Positions 10,576 to 22,699 of a stretch of 64,000 nt of DNA are shown here, in pieces; within the stretch, counting starts at the first letter, position 1, and each line of letters begins with the position of its first letter. The notes beneath the pieces were generated by a model. That model was not told the origin of the DNA and searched no databases. It was given only the letters and a program-made list of their open reading frames with translations. The stretch lies in NCBI GenBank assembly GCA_958295665.1, contig OY282559.1, forward strand, positions 263,786,057 through 263,850,056. The letters are read 5' to 3'. The stretch is from Tipula vernalis (taxonomy: Eukaryota; Arthropoda; Insecta; Diptera; Tipulidae). Both the position numbers and the translations under genes were made by a program.

Positions 10576-11117
10576 TCATCCCAGAACGGCATCTTGCTGC
10601 TGGGCTTTTATGAAACGTACTTCACCCGTATCTAGTCCCGTCACTTGAACGGTGGGTTCTGCTTCGCGGTTCCGATTCGGACACATTCGTGGCACTCTGC
10701 CGTGCAGGGACTTCGTGGAAAAACGTCGGCGTTTCCATGTTTCTGGCCACGGCGATACTGGATCTCGAAATCGTATTGTTGTAAAATTTCGATCCATCGA
10801 GCAAGTTGGCCTTCAGACCTTTTAAAATTCAGCAGCCAGGTTAACGACGCATGATCGTGCAACGCAGGTGGTGCACTAATTTCGTTCCGCATTCCTCAAC
10901 GTCCGCGAAAAATTATCAATAATTTTCTCGTTTCCCTCTACTTCTTGCGATAGAACGCCGCCAATTCCGTTGCATCAGTGTCGACGGTGTGGTGCTCATC
11001 AGTCGATTTAATTCTTTGAAAGCCCATTTCGCATGGTCGTTCCATTCGAATTTTCGCTGTTTTTCCGTCAATGCGAACAATGGCTTGGCGATGGAAGCGA
11101 AATTTCTTATGAATGTG
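10576..11117 (-). pseudogene. Gypsy RNase H region remnant
   Basis: Minus-strand fragments read RTFIRNFASIAKPLFALTEK near 11050-11115, then the RNase H tail LARWIEILQQYDFEIQYRRG with KHGNADVFPRSPC at 10641-10892. The central RNase H part with its catalytic Asp residues is not visible between them. Frameshifts occur near 10890-10990. Confidence 0.8.
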
Positions 11118-11250
11118 CGGTATTTATTTATTTATTTATTTATTTGACTATAATTTTAATTACACATATGTAGTACACTCCATTTTGAGCATATTGGCTC
11201 ATTAATAACAGAGTATAAAAGTATGAACAGAAGCCCAAAAAGCATGTGTG
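11118..11250 (-). mobile_element. Short LINE-like tail inserted in gypsy RT
   Basis: A TTTA repeat of about six units at 11119-11143 is followed by about 110 bp foreign to the gypsy frame. It sits where RT residues before YRTFIRNF should be. Read on the minus strand it ends in (AAAT)n, like the tail of a 5'-truncated LINE. No clear target duplication is seen, and some gypsy codons are missing at the junction. Confidence 0.45.
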
Positions 11251-11560
11251 ACTTTCCTTCTAGATGCGGCCAGCTACGAATCGTCTTTATTTTGGTGGAG
11301 TCTTTTCGAATATCTTTATTATTAACAATATATCCTAGGTATTGGACTTCCTTCTGGAATAGGTGGCATTTTTTCGAATTAGGCTTCAAGTTTGCCGCTC
11401 GCCTCTCGAGTGCTGCATCTTCTTGGTTAGTTCGTCGATCCTCTCATACTTCTATCACATGTTTAGTAAGAGACGTTTTCCCGTAGTCACCGGGGTATCT
11501 AGCAAATACGTCTCCGTAACTATTTAAAAATTGTGTGACCGAATAGTGTGAGATTCTCTT
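11251..11560 (-). pseudogene. Gypsy RT remnant lacking the palm
   Basis: The minus strand reads YGDVFARYPGDYGKTSLTKH, which normally precedes the RT fingers, and then near 11420-11440 passes directly to AANLKPNSKKCHLFQKEVQY and LGYIV, which normally follow the YxDD palm motif. The catalytic palm is therefore deleted. The duplicated locus and other gypsy remnants in the window do not share this deletion. Confidence 0.85.
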
Positions 11561-12061
11561 GGTATTCCTTGCAGAGATTGTTGGATTACTTCATCGATTT
11601 GGTTATGAGAAGCCGGGTCCCACTTTCCCGGAGGAACGATTTCTGCCCTCTTCATCTCGCCCACAAAGGTGTTTTCTGGAAGGATCTTCACCTGATCTGT
11701 GATGTTTTCTGTTAACTATTCGCACATGCTGAAGAAGGCTACTTGCGTCGCTGAGTCCTCGTGCGATCATAATTCCCTCCGGTAGATTTGACGTTTCTAG
11801 GGGTTCGATCACGTAGGTCCTTAAGCTGGTCGTGGCTAGTTTCACAGAGACAAACATTTCTAATCTAGGGGGTATGTTCACTCTTGATGATGTCGCGATG
11901 GCGGGATTTACAGCGACCGAGATTGCGAGTTTCTTGTTGTTCAAGAGCAACCGTTCATCCACCAGATTGATTTGTCTCTTATATCGGCAATAACAAAACT
12001 TGCCAGCTGTGCGAACTCTCCCAGCTTGACAGTTAAGTCGACAATACCGCGGACCGGGCAA
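11561..12061 (-). pseudogene. Gypsy protease-to-RT linker remnant
   Basis: Fragments in shifting frames read VNGDPCPVRGIVDLTVKLGE and FAQLASFVIADI, the C-terminal part of an aspartic protease region, and GEMKRAEIVPPGKWDPASHN before the RT. The DTGA-type active site expected near 12070-12150 is not visible, so the protease is dead or its active site has been deleted. Confidence 0.65.
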
Positions 12062-12283
12062 GGATCTCCATTCACTTTTTTAACTCGTAAGTTGCATGGT
12101 CATATGATCGTAGGCCATAGTTTATGAAAATTGCTGTTCGAAAATTGCTATTTCGTACGAATTTACATTTCTTCTGGTTGAGAAGTCCCTCGGTTGTCAA
12201 GGAGGCACCGTTGGTTGCTTGGATTGTTATTTCCTCTGGAGCATTATAATTTTCTTGAGTCGCTGGGTGCCCTGTACCAGCGA

Positions 12284-13520
12284 CTAGTTCTCGTTTTCCG
12301 ATGGTGTATTGGTGCTCGAGTTTGGTGCACAGGAGCAGGATTTATCGACGTTATCTTCTATCTTTTCAGTGGGCGTTCTTTGCTTCCCCTTATATCGATA
12401 CCTGGACCTCCTTCGTGGAGCTAATTCAGTACCGGTGTTGGTCTCGAGAGTGACTTCGTCGACGATGGTTGCCGTATCTTCTTCAAGAATGTTTTCTCGC
12501 ACATTCCGCTGGATCAAGCGGGTCGCACGACTTACGGCCGTGGTTTCGATGGCTTTGGCTAAAGCATCACGAAGCGTTGCCGGGCTAGCCATCCTGACGA
12601 GATCTTGTACTTCGATTTCGTGGATGCCATCTATGAACTGCATCAGAGCAATGCGGATCAACGCTTCTCGAGGAAGGGTAGGAAATGCTTTGCGTGCCAT
12701 TTTCTCCACATCCATTCCGAAGGCTGAGAGGCTCTTCTTTGTTTGTTGTGTTCGATAGCGAAGAAGGATATGGCTTATTTTCTCTTGTTGGTCTGTACCA
12801 AAGCGAAGTGGCAACGAGTTACACAATAATTCGAAATCTCGTCTTGCCGTCGGCTCGATTGAAGATAGCACTACAAGTTCATCGCCGCGTAACGTTGCCC
12901 CCAATTGGATGGCTCGCTATATCGTGGTCCACCTGTTAGCTTCCGCCACCAACTCAAAATGCGTAGTATTACACCCAACAGGAGGAGCCGTCGTATGTTG
13001 ACAACTTTAGTGGCCGCGACAGGATGCCTGAATATTCGTTGACTTGCGTATTTACCGGCAATAATACACCCGGGGCCGGAGCAGTACCAGGAGCTGGAGC
13101 TACACCAGGATCTGAATCCGCACCGCGCGGTACATCAGCAGTGACAGACGCTCTAGGTGTCGACATTTTAGCCAGCCATGAGATCTTCTGCGATAACTCT
13201 AGGAAAGCTTGTTGTAGGGTGGTAAATGGCACTCCTTCTATCTGCATCTCCTCGCACTCTTCCTGCGTAGTTCGCGTATGTACGGCCATTTCTGCGTTCT
13301 TTGCTTCTAATTGTTGCCAGACCGCCATGGTTTCTGCTTCGGCTTTTTGTTGGGCTGCCTCTGTTGCCGTTTGTGACGGCTGAATGGCAGCTAACTGTTG
13401 TCGGGCGACCGCCGCTTCTTCCTCAGCGTTTAGCTTGGCACCATCCTTTGGTTTGTGTGCCTCTTGTTGCGAGGACATTTGCTTTCGGAGTTCATCTAGC
13501 TGCTCTTGTAATGTGGCCAT
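12284..13520 (-). pseudogene. Gypsy gag, one frameshift
   Basis: The frame 12969-13562 starts inside the primer-binding site, so the likely start is the internal Met at 13518-13520 (MATLQEQLDELRKQMSSQQE). The N-terminal part is Gln/Ala/Glu-rich coiled coil, followed by a Pro-Ala-Gly linker near 13060-13110. After a frameshift near 12975 the frame at 12284-12904 continues with capsid-like sequence (RDFELLCNSLPLRFG, KKSLSAFGMDVEKMARKAFP) ending in a basic RRRSRYRYKGK tail. No CCHC zinc knuckle is visible. The long coiled coil is typical of mdg3/blastopia-like gags, but I cannot fix the clade. Confidence 0.85.
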
Positions 13521-13555
13521 CGGTTGGTTTGTGATGATAGCTACTAGTCTACTAC

Positions 13556-13571
13556 CCCACATCTGACACCA
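13556..13571 (-). other. Primer-binding site, tRNA-Leu type
   Basis: The plus strand reads CCCACATCTGACACCA one base before the 5' LTR. It differs at one position from CCCACTTCTGACACCA, which I recall as an insect tRNA-Leu 3' end. This marks the minus-strand orientation of the element. Confidence 0.75.
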
Positions 13572-13572
13572 C

Positions 13573-13975
13573 TGTAACTCCGATGGTTGCTCGTTCTGCT
13601 AGACGCGGAGTGACCGAGTGACACTTCACCACAGCAAGGGTTATTAACTCTTCATCTACGAGGATGTAGTTTGTAGGTGAAGTGGTGCGATGGTGGCTCC
13701 GACTGCAGAGGAATGGCTTAGAAGAGCAGGACAACGCGCAACTCAAGTGACGTCAAAATACGGCAAGGTTATTGACCTTCCCACTCTCGGAATCGAGGGG
13801 ATTTAATCCATTGCGTGAGTGTAAAAATAGACTCGTTGGCGTCACTTTCCCACTCGTGGTTAACTTATTTTATTTTACATGTGTCTTAATAACACAATAT
13901 TCCAGCGAATTTATACAACATTATTTAAAAATGAAAATAAACGAATTCATCATTAAGGCGCTTTAATTTGTTACA
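13573..13975 (-). repeat. 5' LTR of the 9.16-13.98 kb gypsy element
   Basis: This 403-bp copy starts TGTAAC and ends GTTACA, followed by the target duplication ATAT. It matches 9158-9575 throughout. Confidence 0.95.
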
Positions 13976-13979
13976 ATAT

Positions 13980-14925
13980 GCTTTGGCAATATAATGATTT
14001 AGCTGGTTGTTGAATTCGGTAACTCCCATTCCCACATCGCAAGAATCTGAAATGAACAAATAAACAAAAAAATATTGAGAAAACGGACAAAGGCTGATTA
14101 ATTCAAAATTATATCAAATAACACTTTTGGAAATAGTTTGTATTTTGTCAAGACTTGTTTCCCCGGTACAGCTTGCAGATTGAATTTACTGTACACATCA
14201 GCTTTGGCGATCAACTTAATTGTGGCACTAATAGATTCAGCATTTGTCTTAAATCTCAGAAAGAAGATTGTCCTTAATAAATAAAGATAGGTTCTAAACT
14301 TTACAATAATTATTTTGTAGTCGAACTTACCATTGCTTGAGCGAATTCCGAGTTTGTGAGTCGATTGTAAGTATTTTCAATGCCATCTTCCGTTTCGTTT
14401 TTTTCATTACCAGTTAAAACTTGTAACATTCATGCAATATATCTACTATATATAACTTTTTCTCTAAGCAATGTATTTGTTGCTAGTTTAGATACGTCTT
14501 GTGGTTTGCTGTCTTGAATTTCTTTTATCTGAATTACTAATTTAGATATTAAATAAAACATTGTCAAATGACATATTAAAACCAGATTTCAATTTTTACC
14601 ATATCTAACGGTTTTTATAATTGTTCTTCTATTGGAATTTGATTTTGATTATTATTTTTTTATTATTTAAAAGACCACGTGGAGTTTTCCAGAGATTCTT
14701 CCATATGTGTACGTATACGAATCCTATTGGGATTGCACGAAATTATAGTGGAGTACACTGCTAACATCTAATGTAAAGAAATTTGATTGCCCAAAAAATC
14801 AAAAACACATCAAAAAATGTCAGAAACGCATCAAAAATCCAACTATTTACCACAAAAAATGACCATTTTTTTGCCGTTCTTTTTAATGCACTAATTTGCA
14901 CTTAAAACGATCTATTGGATTTAAT
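13980..14925. other. No gene seen
   Basis: AT-rich DNA resuming after the gypsy insertion; I see no coding region or clear repeat. It probably continues the sequence at 8870-9157. Confidence 0.5.
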
Positions 14926-15760
14926 TTATCGAATTCAATCAATAACCATGGACATCCACAATAAATCCCGCCATCACCTTTCTATAAAATATGGCCACAG
15001 TCGGGACTCAGTTCGACTTTCCAGGCCACAGTCGAGACTCACTTCAACTTTCCCGACCATTGGCAAGACTCTTCCTCTCTTGACTGGCCCCAATGAGGCC
15101 ACATCCATGACTGCTTTCTTGGCTGACCCAAAGGCCAATGACTTCAGACTTCATAATTACGTTCTGGTCTGAATAGTCACTGCTTTGTGCAACATTTAGC
15201 ACGACAAGGAAACACTCGGTCGACTCTCCATTTCACATTCACTCACTTATGTCACCCACCCAGATATCTTAATACAGCTCTGTTTACAACACAGCTCAAT
15301 TTAGAAATTATCTAAACTACAATGATAGAAGATGAGAAGTGTTTACCGACAACGGTCGGTGACTCCGGTTTCCAATTTACCTGGTGTCTGCTTCAGCGTA
15401 TATCCTTCTGCATCGCTACCTCCACCCTTTCACTTACCATGTCTCAATTTTTCCGGGATAAGAAAGGAGACGTCACTTGTGGGTTAGTCCTGTAGCGGTT
15501 TACACAATTCACCACTATAATATATTCACTCGGAACATATTCTTCGCGCCTTCTACCAGATCTCAAACATTATTCATACAGTTACAACGCGAACGAACTT
15601 TGGCGTTGCCTTATTTTAATTTTCGTGTTTAACCATATTTTTATTTGGCAATTGGTGGTGTTAAATATAAATTAATAATGTTGTATTAATTAAAAGAAAG
15701 TAAACAAATAATAATTTTTGGTGAAAATAAAAATAATTGTGTTATTTATTTTAATTGTAA
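14926..15760 (+). mobile_element. 3' part of a small LTR element related to 31.5-33.6 kb
   Basis: Short blocks match the interior of the element at 31542-33590 in the same order: ACTGGCCCCAA, TTCTGGTCTG, CACGACAAGGAAAC, CTACCTGGTGT/TTACCTGGTGT. The purine-rich GGAGACGTCACTTGTGGG at 15465 corresponds to GGAGGGGGATGTCACTCG at 33220. At 15491 an LTR starts TGTAGCGGTTTAC, like TGTGGCGGTTCAC at 33248, and ends near 15760. No 5' half is seen. The open frame at 14915-15172 lies in this block and has no family match. Confidence 0.65.
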
Positions 15761-16260
15761 AATGGCGTTTTCAGAAACATCATCGCCCGACGCTATAAAA
15801 TCAACGTGGTCATCAGTAAATCTAATATTTTACTAACGCCAAATATGACGGAAATAATGCCAGCAATCATGGGTTACCCAAAGTGCACAAACCGAGTCAT
15901 CCGATAAGACTTTTCATCAATTTCACCACACGTCACCAACGTATAAAATAACCATAATTGTCAACAAATGGCTAAATACACACTTAAAATTCTATGGCAA
16001 TTACTCAACATGTAATAACCTGGAATTGGTAGATAATATTCGCCCTGTCAAGATCCCGGTTGGCTTCATTTGATGTAGCGAAGTTGTATTCGATATTCCG
16101 CTCGAATATACTACTTTAATGACAGCAGAACGATTATCACGCTTGTGGGTCGTCTATTGTCTGGCATCAATATTTATTTAAATCACATTAAAAACATATA
16201 TTTGTATATGTATATCTTGAATATGAAAAATTAGCATCGTAGATAAGAGAAAACGATAAT
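15761..16260. other. No gene seen
   Basis: Nothing coding is recognised. It may hold the 3' untranslated part or LTR of the gypsy remnant that starts at 16261, since integrase is absent, but no LTR ends are visible. Confidence 0.4.
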
Positions 16261-16930
16261 TTAGAGAAAGCGCATAGAATCTTCTTCGTCGTTCGAATTC
16301 TGTCTATTTCTGTCATATTCACGTGAAGTGGTGTTATTCTCATTGAAGTTTATTTCCGTCTTTTTATCGATGTTGGATATTCTGCTTATTGCGTCCGCGA
16401 CAACATTAGTTTTTCCTTCTTTATAGACGATGTCGTAGTCAAAGTTTTCGAACTCTAACCGCCATCTTAGAATTATGGAGTTTTTCTCCGAAGTTTTAAT
16501 GAAAGTAAGTGGCTTGTGGTCGGTCACAGGTGTGAATTTACTACCGTGTAAGTATGGGTTGTATTTCTTTACGGCCCATATAATAGCTGGTGGAATTTAG
16601 GGTCCTTGATGCAAAAGCAATCGGCTTTTATATGTTATCTTGTATTTGAGACAATACTGCACCAAGAGCATAGACTGATGCGTCGGTTGTTAGTATAAAT
16701 TGTTTCAAAAAGTCCGGATAGGCCAATATTTGGTCTGTAGACAGTATTTCTTTTAGTGTTTTAACCGCTTTTATATAGTCGGGATCTCGTACATCGACGT
16801 CTTTCTCTTTTTTCAAAAATTTGTTCATTGGTTCCGTAATTTTTGAATAATCCCTAATAAAGCGTCTATAATAACCTGCAAGTCCGAGGAACTGTTTGAC
16901 TTGCTTCTGTGTATGGGTAATGTCCATTCA
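16261..16930 (-). pseudogene. Gypsy RT thumb and RNase H
   Basis: The frame 16628-16927 reads KQVKQFLGLAGYYRRFIRDY and FILTTDASVYALGAVLSQIQ, with the first RNase H Asp in TTDAS. The frame 16261-16527 continues with MTDHKPLTFIKT (catalytic Asp in TDHK) and GKTNVVADAISRI. A frame break of about 100 bp lies between them. Confidence 0.9.
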
Positions 16931-17791
16931 ATGATTTTTTGGACTTTATCGGGATTTGGTCTTACCCCATCCTGAGTGATAAGGTGCCCGAGGAATTCCG
17001 TTTCTCATTTTAGGAGCTCACATTTTTACAGTTGTATTTTTAGGTTGAATTGTGCAGGACGTTTTAAAACCTTGCAAAGATTTTCGACGTGGTTTTCCAG
17101 ATTGCAACCCACAATTATGATATCGTCTAGATATCATAATTGTGGGTTGCAATCTGGGAAACCACATATCAAACTTCTCCCACTAAGCCGTTTAGCACGT
17201 GATTCATTACACATTGAAAAGTTGCTGGGCCATTTTTTAACCTAAAGGGTATACGAGTAAATTCGAAGTGGCCCTTATCTGTGGAAAATGCAGTTTTTGC
17301 TTGGTATTTTCTGTTCATCGGGATTTGACGAAATCCAGATTTTAGGTCAAGTGTTGAGAAATACACAGATTTCCCGAGACTGTCAAGAATCTCCTCAATT
17401 TGAGGGATTGGAAATTTATCGTTTATGGTTTTTTCGTTCAATTTCCTATAGTTGATAACAACTCTTACTTGTTGGGTTCCAGAGGCATCTGCCTTTTTTG
17501 GCACTACCCAAATTGGAGATGAATACGGGCTGTTTGAATTCCGTATAATTCCACTATCCAGTAATTCTTGAATTTGGTCCGTCACATCCTTTTTGTAATG
17601 GTGTGGGTATCTGTATGTTTTTGTGTAAACTGGGTTTTCGTCTGTTGTTCGATTACTGTTGTTGATGAAAGTTTCTCATTTTGTTTCAACAGTACATCCT
17701 GATGTTCGTGGATTGCTTTTATTAGCATTTCCTTTTCTATTTTACTTAAATGATTTGTTCGGATTAGACTTTCAATTACCTTTTTGTCCAC
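16931..17791 (-). pseudogene. Gypsy reverse transcriptase with palindrome at YLDD
   Basis: The frame 17169-17585 covers RT from GIIRNSNSPYSSPIWVVPKK through LDLKSGFRQIPM to GPATFQCVMNHVLNGLVGEV. The next codons should lead into YLDD; instead an inverted copy of the following 34 bases intervenes (17130-17163). Beyond it the catalytic codons for YLDDIII are present, followed by VGCNLENHVENLCKVLK. The frame 17582-17791 upstream holds the connector (SLIRTNHLSKIEKEMLIKAI). Confidence 0.9.
17091..17163. repeat. 34-bp-arm palindrome inside gypsy RT
   Basis: Left arm 17091-17124 and right arm 17130-17163 are inverse copies with one mismatch and a 5-base loop (GTCTA). The inner 28 bp are perfect. The left arm is the original coding sequence after YLDD; the right arm is the added inverse copy. 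Confidence 0.95.
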
Positions 17792-17909
17792 TGGTGTGTT
17801 TAAATTAATTGGAATAGGTTCGATTGTCTCGAAATTATTTGTTATTAGTCCTAATTTAGATAATTTTGAAGGTGGTTCTGGATTGTCTGATGTTATATAA
17901 ACAGTGATT

Positions 17910-18395
17910 TTAAAATTCTCGGCATTTTGAATATTCCAAGACTACCCAATCGCCATTTGTTTTGGTATTGAACGTTACTGTATGATTATAGAAGTTTTTT
18001 GTTGGGTAATAACGGTAGAACTTTAAAGTTTTATTATTTAAAGATATTGTACTAGATTTATAGTCAATCTTAGCGTTCATTGCCGCAATTGATTGGGATC
18101 CTAAGATACCATCAAAAAATTTATGGAAACTAAATTCGTAGTAGGTTTGTTTGGGTAAATTGAACCCAAGAAAATTGATTTTGCCTTTTGTTGAAAGATT
18201 TTGTGTTCCTAGAACATTCTTTACCGTTGTTGTTTCAGATTCTAAGAGATTTTTTGGAATAATGTTTGGCCTTATTAAGTTTTTGTTGGCCGCAGTATCT
18301 ATTAGTAATGTTATTGTTTTGTTAGTTATTTTGTTGTGGCATTTTAGATAAGGCAAAAAGTTTAGTCTTCTGTATCTGATTCCTGTCCCTCCCAA
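17910..18395 (-). pseudogene. Gypsy aspartic protease
   Basis: The frame contains KTITLLIDTAANKNLIRP, where the usual DTGA active site reads DTAA, a Gly-to-Ala change likely to damage activity. Downstream ILGSQSIAAMNAKIDYKSST matches the hydrophobic ILG motif of retroviral-type proteases. It lies between gag and RT as expected. Confidence 0.85.
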
Positions 18396-18649
18396 AAAAT
18401 TTTCATTTTCGGAATTTGTATTAGCTGTTTCTTGAGATTTTCTGGGACTTTGTGGTTGTTTATAATTGTTGTAATGAAGGTTTTCCTAGTTCTTAGTGTG
18501 GGATCTACCTCCATTGGGATCAGTTTAGATTAATCGGGTATTGTTCTCAAAGGTTTCCTTTCAGTGACAGGATATTGCTGTCTTCTGAAATTTACTTGTT
18601 CCAACTTTTGTGGAACCCTATTTTGGTTATAGGTTTTAATTTCAGACAT

Positions 18650-19378
18650 TTTCTTAGAGTTATTTGAAATTGTTTCATTTGCGCTGCCTGATCATTTTCT
18701 TGCTGCCTGATCATAGCCGAAATACGGCTTTTTCAAACCAGCAATAAATGCGGCTAGTGCATTCTGTTCAATGAATGTACTTATTGCCAGCCAAGAATTA
18801 TTGTAAATTGGGTTTTGTTTTGCTAGAGTTTTAATGCCCTGCAAGATTTCCTTTGTTTTGTTATAATACGCGTGAATGGACATATTGTCCATTTGCTGTG
18901 TTGCCTAAAGTTGGGACTTGTAAAAGGATAACTTTTGTTTATCTCCAAGAGCTTCTACCAATATTTGTTTAATTTCCCCAAAGGTTTGGGGGTTTCCTTC
19001 TAAGCACAGAATATATTTTGCTTTGCCTTCGATTTTATTTTGAATCACTTGCCAGTAAATTCGCATTTGCTGTTCTTGCACCATCGGTTCACAGAAACTT
19101 AATGTACTAGAAGATACTAACTGTTTCCGATTTCCATCGAAATTGGGGATCGATTTTATCGGATCTGGGATCCGGAACACGTCCAGAGTGAGTCGTTGTA
19201 AAGCTGGGATCTTTTCTTTATCTATTTTGTTCAGATACGCTAGCGCCTGTTCATGCTCACTTTGTTTTTGAGTAATTAGGCTAAGTTGCTCTAACACTTG
19301 TTCGATTTCCGACATTTCAAGTTCCTCGTAATCAATATTTCGATTTGATACGTAAATCTCAATCGATTTCTTACTCAT
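18650..19378 (-). pseudogene. Errantivirus-like gag
   Basis: The start is the Met at 19376-19378 (MSKKSIEIYVSNRNIDYEEL). A short coiled coil (IEQVLEQLSLITQKQSEHEQ) precedes IPNFDGNRKQL and the capsid-like NKIEGKAKYILCLEGNP. A stop near 18900 separates the frame at 18692-18892, which continues with HAYYNKTKEILQGIKTLAKQ and FIAGLKKPYFG. These blocks are shared with gag of gypsy, 17.6 and 297-type elements. Confidence 0.85.
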
Positions 19379-19494
19379 ACAACAATTTGGTATATTCTTT
19401 GATAATCTAATTTATTATAATGAGATTTTTCCTATCCTACGATTTATTCTGCAAATTTTTCGAAAATACTCGTGTCTATCTTTTAGTGCACGTG

Positions 19495-20080
<586 letters not shown>

Positions 20081-20280
20081 NNNNNNNNNNNNNNNNNNNN
20101 NNNNNNNNNNNNNNNNNNNNNNNNNNNNNNNNNNNNNNNNNNNNNNNNNNNNNNNNNNNNNNNNNNNNNNNNNNNNNNNNNNNNNNNNNNNNNNNNNNNN
20201 NNNNNNNNNNNNNNNNNNNNNNNNNNNNNNNNNNNNNNNNNNNNNNNNNNNNNNNNNNNNNNNNNNNNNNNNNNNNNNNN
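20081..20280. other. Assembly gap (200 N)
   Basis: Exactly 200 unknown bases beside the TA tract; a round number suggests a placeholder, so the true length is unknown. Confidence 0.99.
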
Positions 20281-22640
20281 CAAAATACATATTTGGAAAC
20301 CAATTTAAATTGGATCAAAAATTAGACTGGAAAAGAAAATAGTTTTAATGGATTCGAATAAAACCTTGAATGCATTAAAAATAAAATTAGATTATAATTG
20401 AATAAACTTTGAGTGACATTTTAATACGAAATTAAGTTAAACTGCCAAACTGTAATTAAATGTTGATTCTAATTTTGATCACGCTCATTGAATTAAATTT
20501 AAATAAAAACTTGAGTGAAATTTAAAGTTTTAACAAATATTTAGGTATTCTACTAAATGATTATTGGAGCGTTCTTTTCAATATGTGAGTGGTACTCAGA
20601 CAAGTAACCTAGTTTAAAATTAAAATGGATTCGAAAAAAATTAAGATTTTTAGTCAGAAATTTAGTTCCAAGCTGTTTTCGAAGTTGAACAAAATGATAA
20701 ACGAAATTTTGAACATAAATCTAGTCTAAATTTATTAAGATAACGAAATTTTAAAGAGAGAAAATTGGCTTGAATTCTAAACTCGATATAATGCGTTTGA
20801 GGTAAATTTTAAGTGGAAATTATCTTCTTTATATCGCATTTGAGAAACACATTTTGAAACAATTTTACCAAAATATTTAATACACTTTAAGTGAGTTTAA
20901 ATTCTAAACACGATTTCAACAAATTTTTTAGTATAACTAGAAGCATTTAAATTTGAAATCGTAATTGAATAAAATATTAAGTAGGAAGAGTTTAAATTAC
21001 AAGTTGATATAATCAAATACATGAGCTTAAATTAGCTTAAAACTTGAGTTTGGAATCTGGACTGCCTTTAATAAAAGTTTGAGCGAATTTTAAAAATTGA
21101 GTTAAAATTATTCGAGCAAAATTTTTATTTAGAACGAGGTAAAACAAGATTTGAACGAAGTTTGAACTAAAAATACAATTTCAATCCAATCGAGAGTTTT
21201 GAGCAAGAATTTCGATGCAATTTTTCAAACACAAAATTCTGGTTGCAATTAAGCTAGAAATTTTATGATATTTTGTTTAAAGATTAAGTAAAACTTCCAA
21301 CCTAGATTTGTCTAAATGTGCTTGATTAGAAATTTGGAGTATAACTTCAGCTTTGGTTTTGGAGTGTTATTATAAATGATGAGTTTAGAATTTAATATTC
21401 TAGTTTGTGTCAAAAGGTTTGTTAAATTTGTATCAAAATTTTGAGCAAAAATCTGAGTAAATATCGAAGTATAGCAATTTGGAATTAGCAAAATCATAAA
21501 CTGTGATATAGGTTTAGTTTAAAAGTCGAGTTTATATTTTGAATTGGATGGGTAAGAGAAAAATTAAAGATTAAGTTACAATTATAAAATTGGTTTTAGC
21601 AAAGTTTTATGTTTAGTGGGGGCTAAAATTCTGGGAAAAGTTTTTGAATTGCAAAGTTTTGGTTCGCATAGAAATGTTGTGATATTTTGAAAAGGTATAG
21701 GCTAGGTTCCAAGCTCGATTTGAGAATTGAAATACGAAACATGCTTGTTTTGCAATACGAAACATGCTTGCAATAAAACAACAAAATTAGAAATTCAGTT
21801 TGAATTACAATTTAAGTTGAGCAAAAATATGAGCGTTATTTAGTTTTTCTTATTTTAAAACTTGCTTTAATAGCGTGAATATTTTAGTCTCAACCGTTAC
21901 GGTGTTCTTTTGAAGTAAGTATCGCTTACCAGTCAAATTTTTAAGTGTATGGATGAATGGTCGAACAATTTTGGCTACTTCTCCAGCACTTTGTAACCCA
22001 GGAAAGTTAGTTTATCCAACTTTATAGCCAAGAACTTGATACTTTTTTGTTAATGAGTAAATTGAAATCCTCTTAAGATAAGGTCCAGTTTTGGTTTCCT
22101 TTTCAAAATTTGACCATATATTTTGCAATTTTAGTTACATATTTTAGCAACATATTTTTGATCTGTTAGAACCTAAAAATCCTAAGCCTAGTTGTATTAT
22201 GTATATGTATATATATGTATTACGTTTACCTCAGTCCATTTCCTGGGTACGTGGCAAAGTTTCATATTGAGGCACTACATCTGAGTTACTGGGACTAAAT
22301 ATCACTAACAATTTTGGATTAGTTTTAGCGAGAATGCACGAACAACTCTTACCTTCCTTCTTGGCAAACATCACTTTAGAGTTTGGGGCCCTGAGCCCCA
22401 TAACCCAGTCTCCAATGACACCTGCTTGAATTTTGAGATGCAAATTGACCTTCAGAAGGCTCAGTATTAATCATCACTATCGCCCCCACCGTTGTCGGAT
22501 TCCCCGACTAAAAGCGAGTCTGACACCGAGCCCTTCTGGAGTCCACCTAGTGTCTCCAAGGTGTTTCAATATCATTTTTAGACACATTCTCACCTACCAA
22601 TGCGCCATCACCACTAGGCAGGAAATCACCAGGAGTCACT
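20281..22640. other. AT-rich DNA, no gene seen
   Basis: Very AT-rich sequence in which words such as TTGAGTNNAAATT and GAGTGAAATTTAAA recur loosely, suggesting a strongly diverged tandem repeat. From about 22230 the composition becomes balanced and may be the upstream part of the following gypsy remnant. I could not place any domain there. Confidence 0.45.
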
Positions 22641-22699
22641 CCTCCTACCGGTGCAGCCCGAGCCTTAGCCGCCTCATCCTTTTTGTAAACTAATATAAT

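Larger units (their letters stand above)
9158..13975 (-). mobile_element. Gypsy-family LTR retrotransposon, complete ends, deleted interior
   Basis: A 4.8-kb Ty3/gypsy element on the minus strand. Two LTRs of about 0.4 kb bound it, with the 4-bp duplication ATAT at 9154-9157 and 13976-13979. A primer-binding site abuts the 5' LTR at 13556-13571 and a polypurine tract abuts the 3' LTR at 9576-9587. The order gag, protease region, RT/RNase H, integrase is that of gypsy elements. The RT palm, the protease active site and part of the integrase are missing, and a small foreign tail sits at 11118-11250. It would need another copy's proteins to move. LTR identity looks to be roughly 90%, so the insertion is not recent. 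Confidence 0.95.
16261..19378 (-). mobile_element. Errantivirus-like gypsy remnant (gag-PR-RT-RNase H)
   Basis: A 3.1-kb minus-strand remnant with gag, protease, RT and RNase H in gypsy order. The gag has the insect 17.6/297-group pattern (IPNFDGNRKQL, and the later HAYYNKTKEILQGI). Integrase, env and both LTRs are absent: the 5' side runs into the (TA)n tract and assembly gap, the 3' side ends at the RNase H tail. Frame breaks and a palindromic insertion in RT make it dead. Confidence 0.88.

Noticed and set aside
12309..12758. 149-codon plus-strand frame
   Set aside because: Antisense to the minus-strand gag frame, which has the better protein character and fits element order.
22433..22693. 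Plus-strand frame upstream of the integrase remnant
   Set aside because: No family motif; balanced composition only, so not called beyond a possible upstream part of the gypsy remnant.
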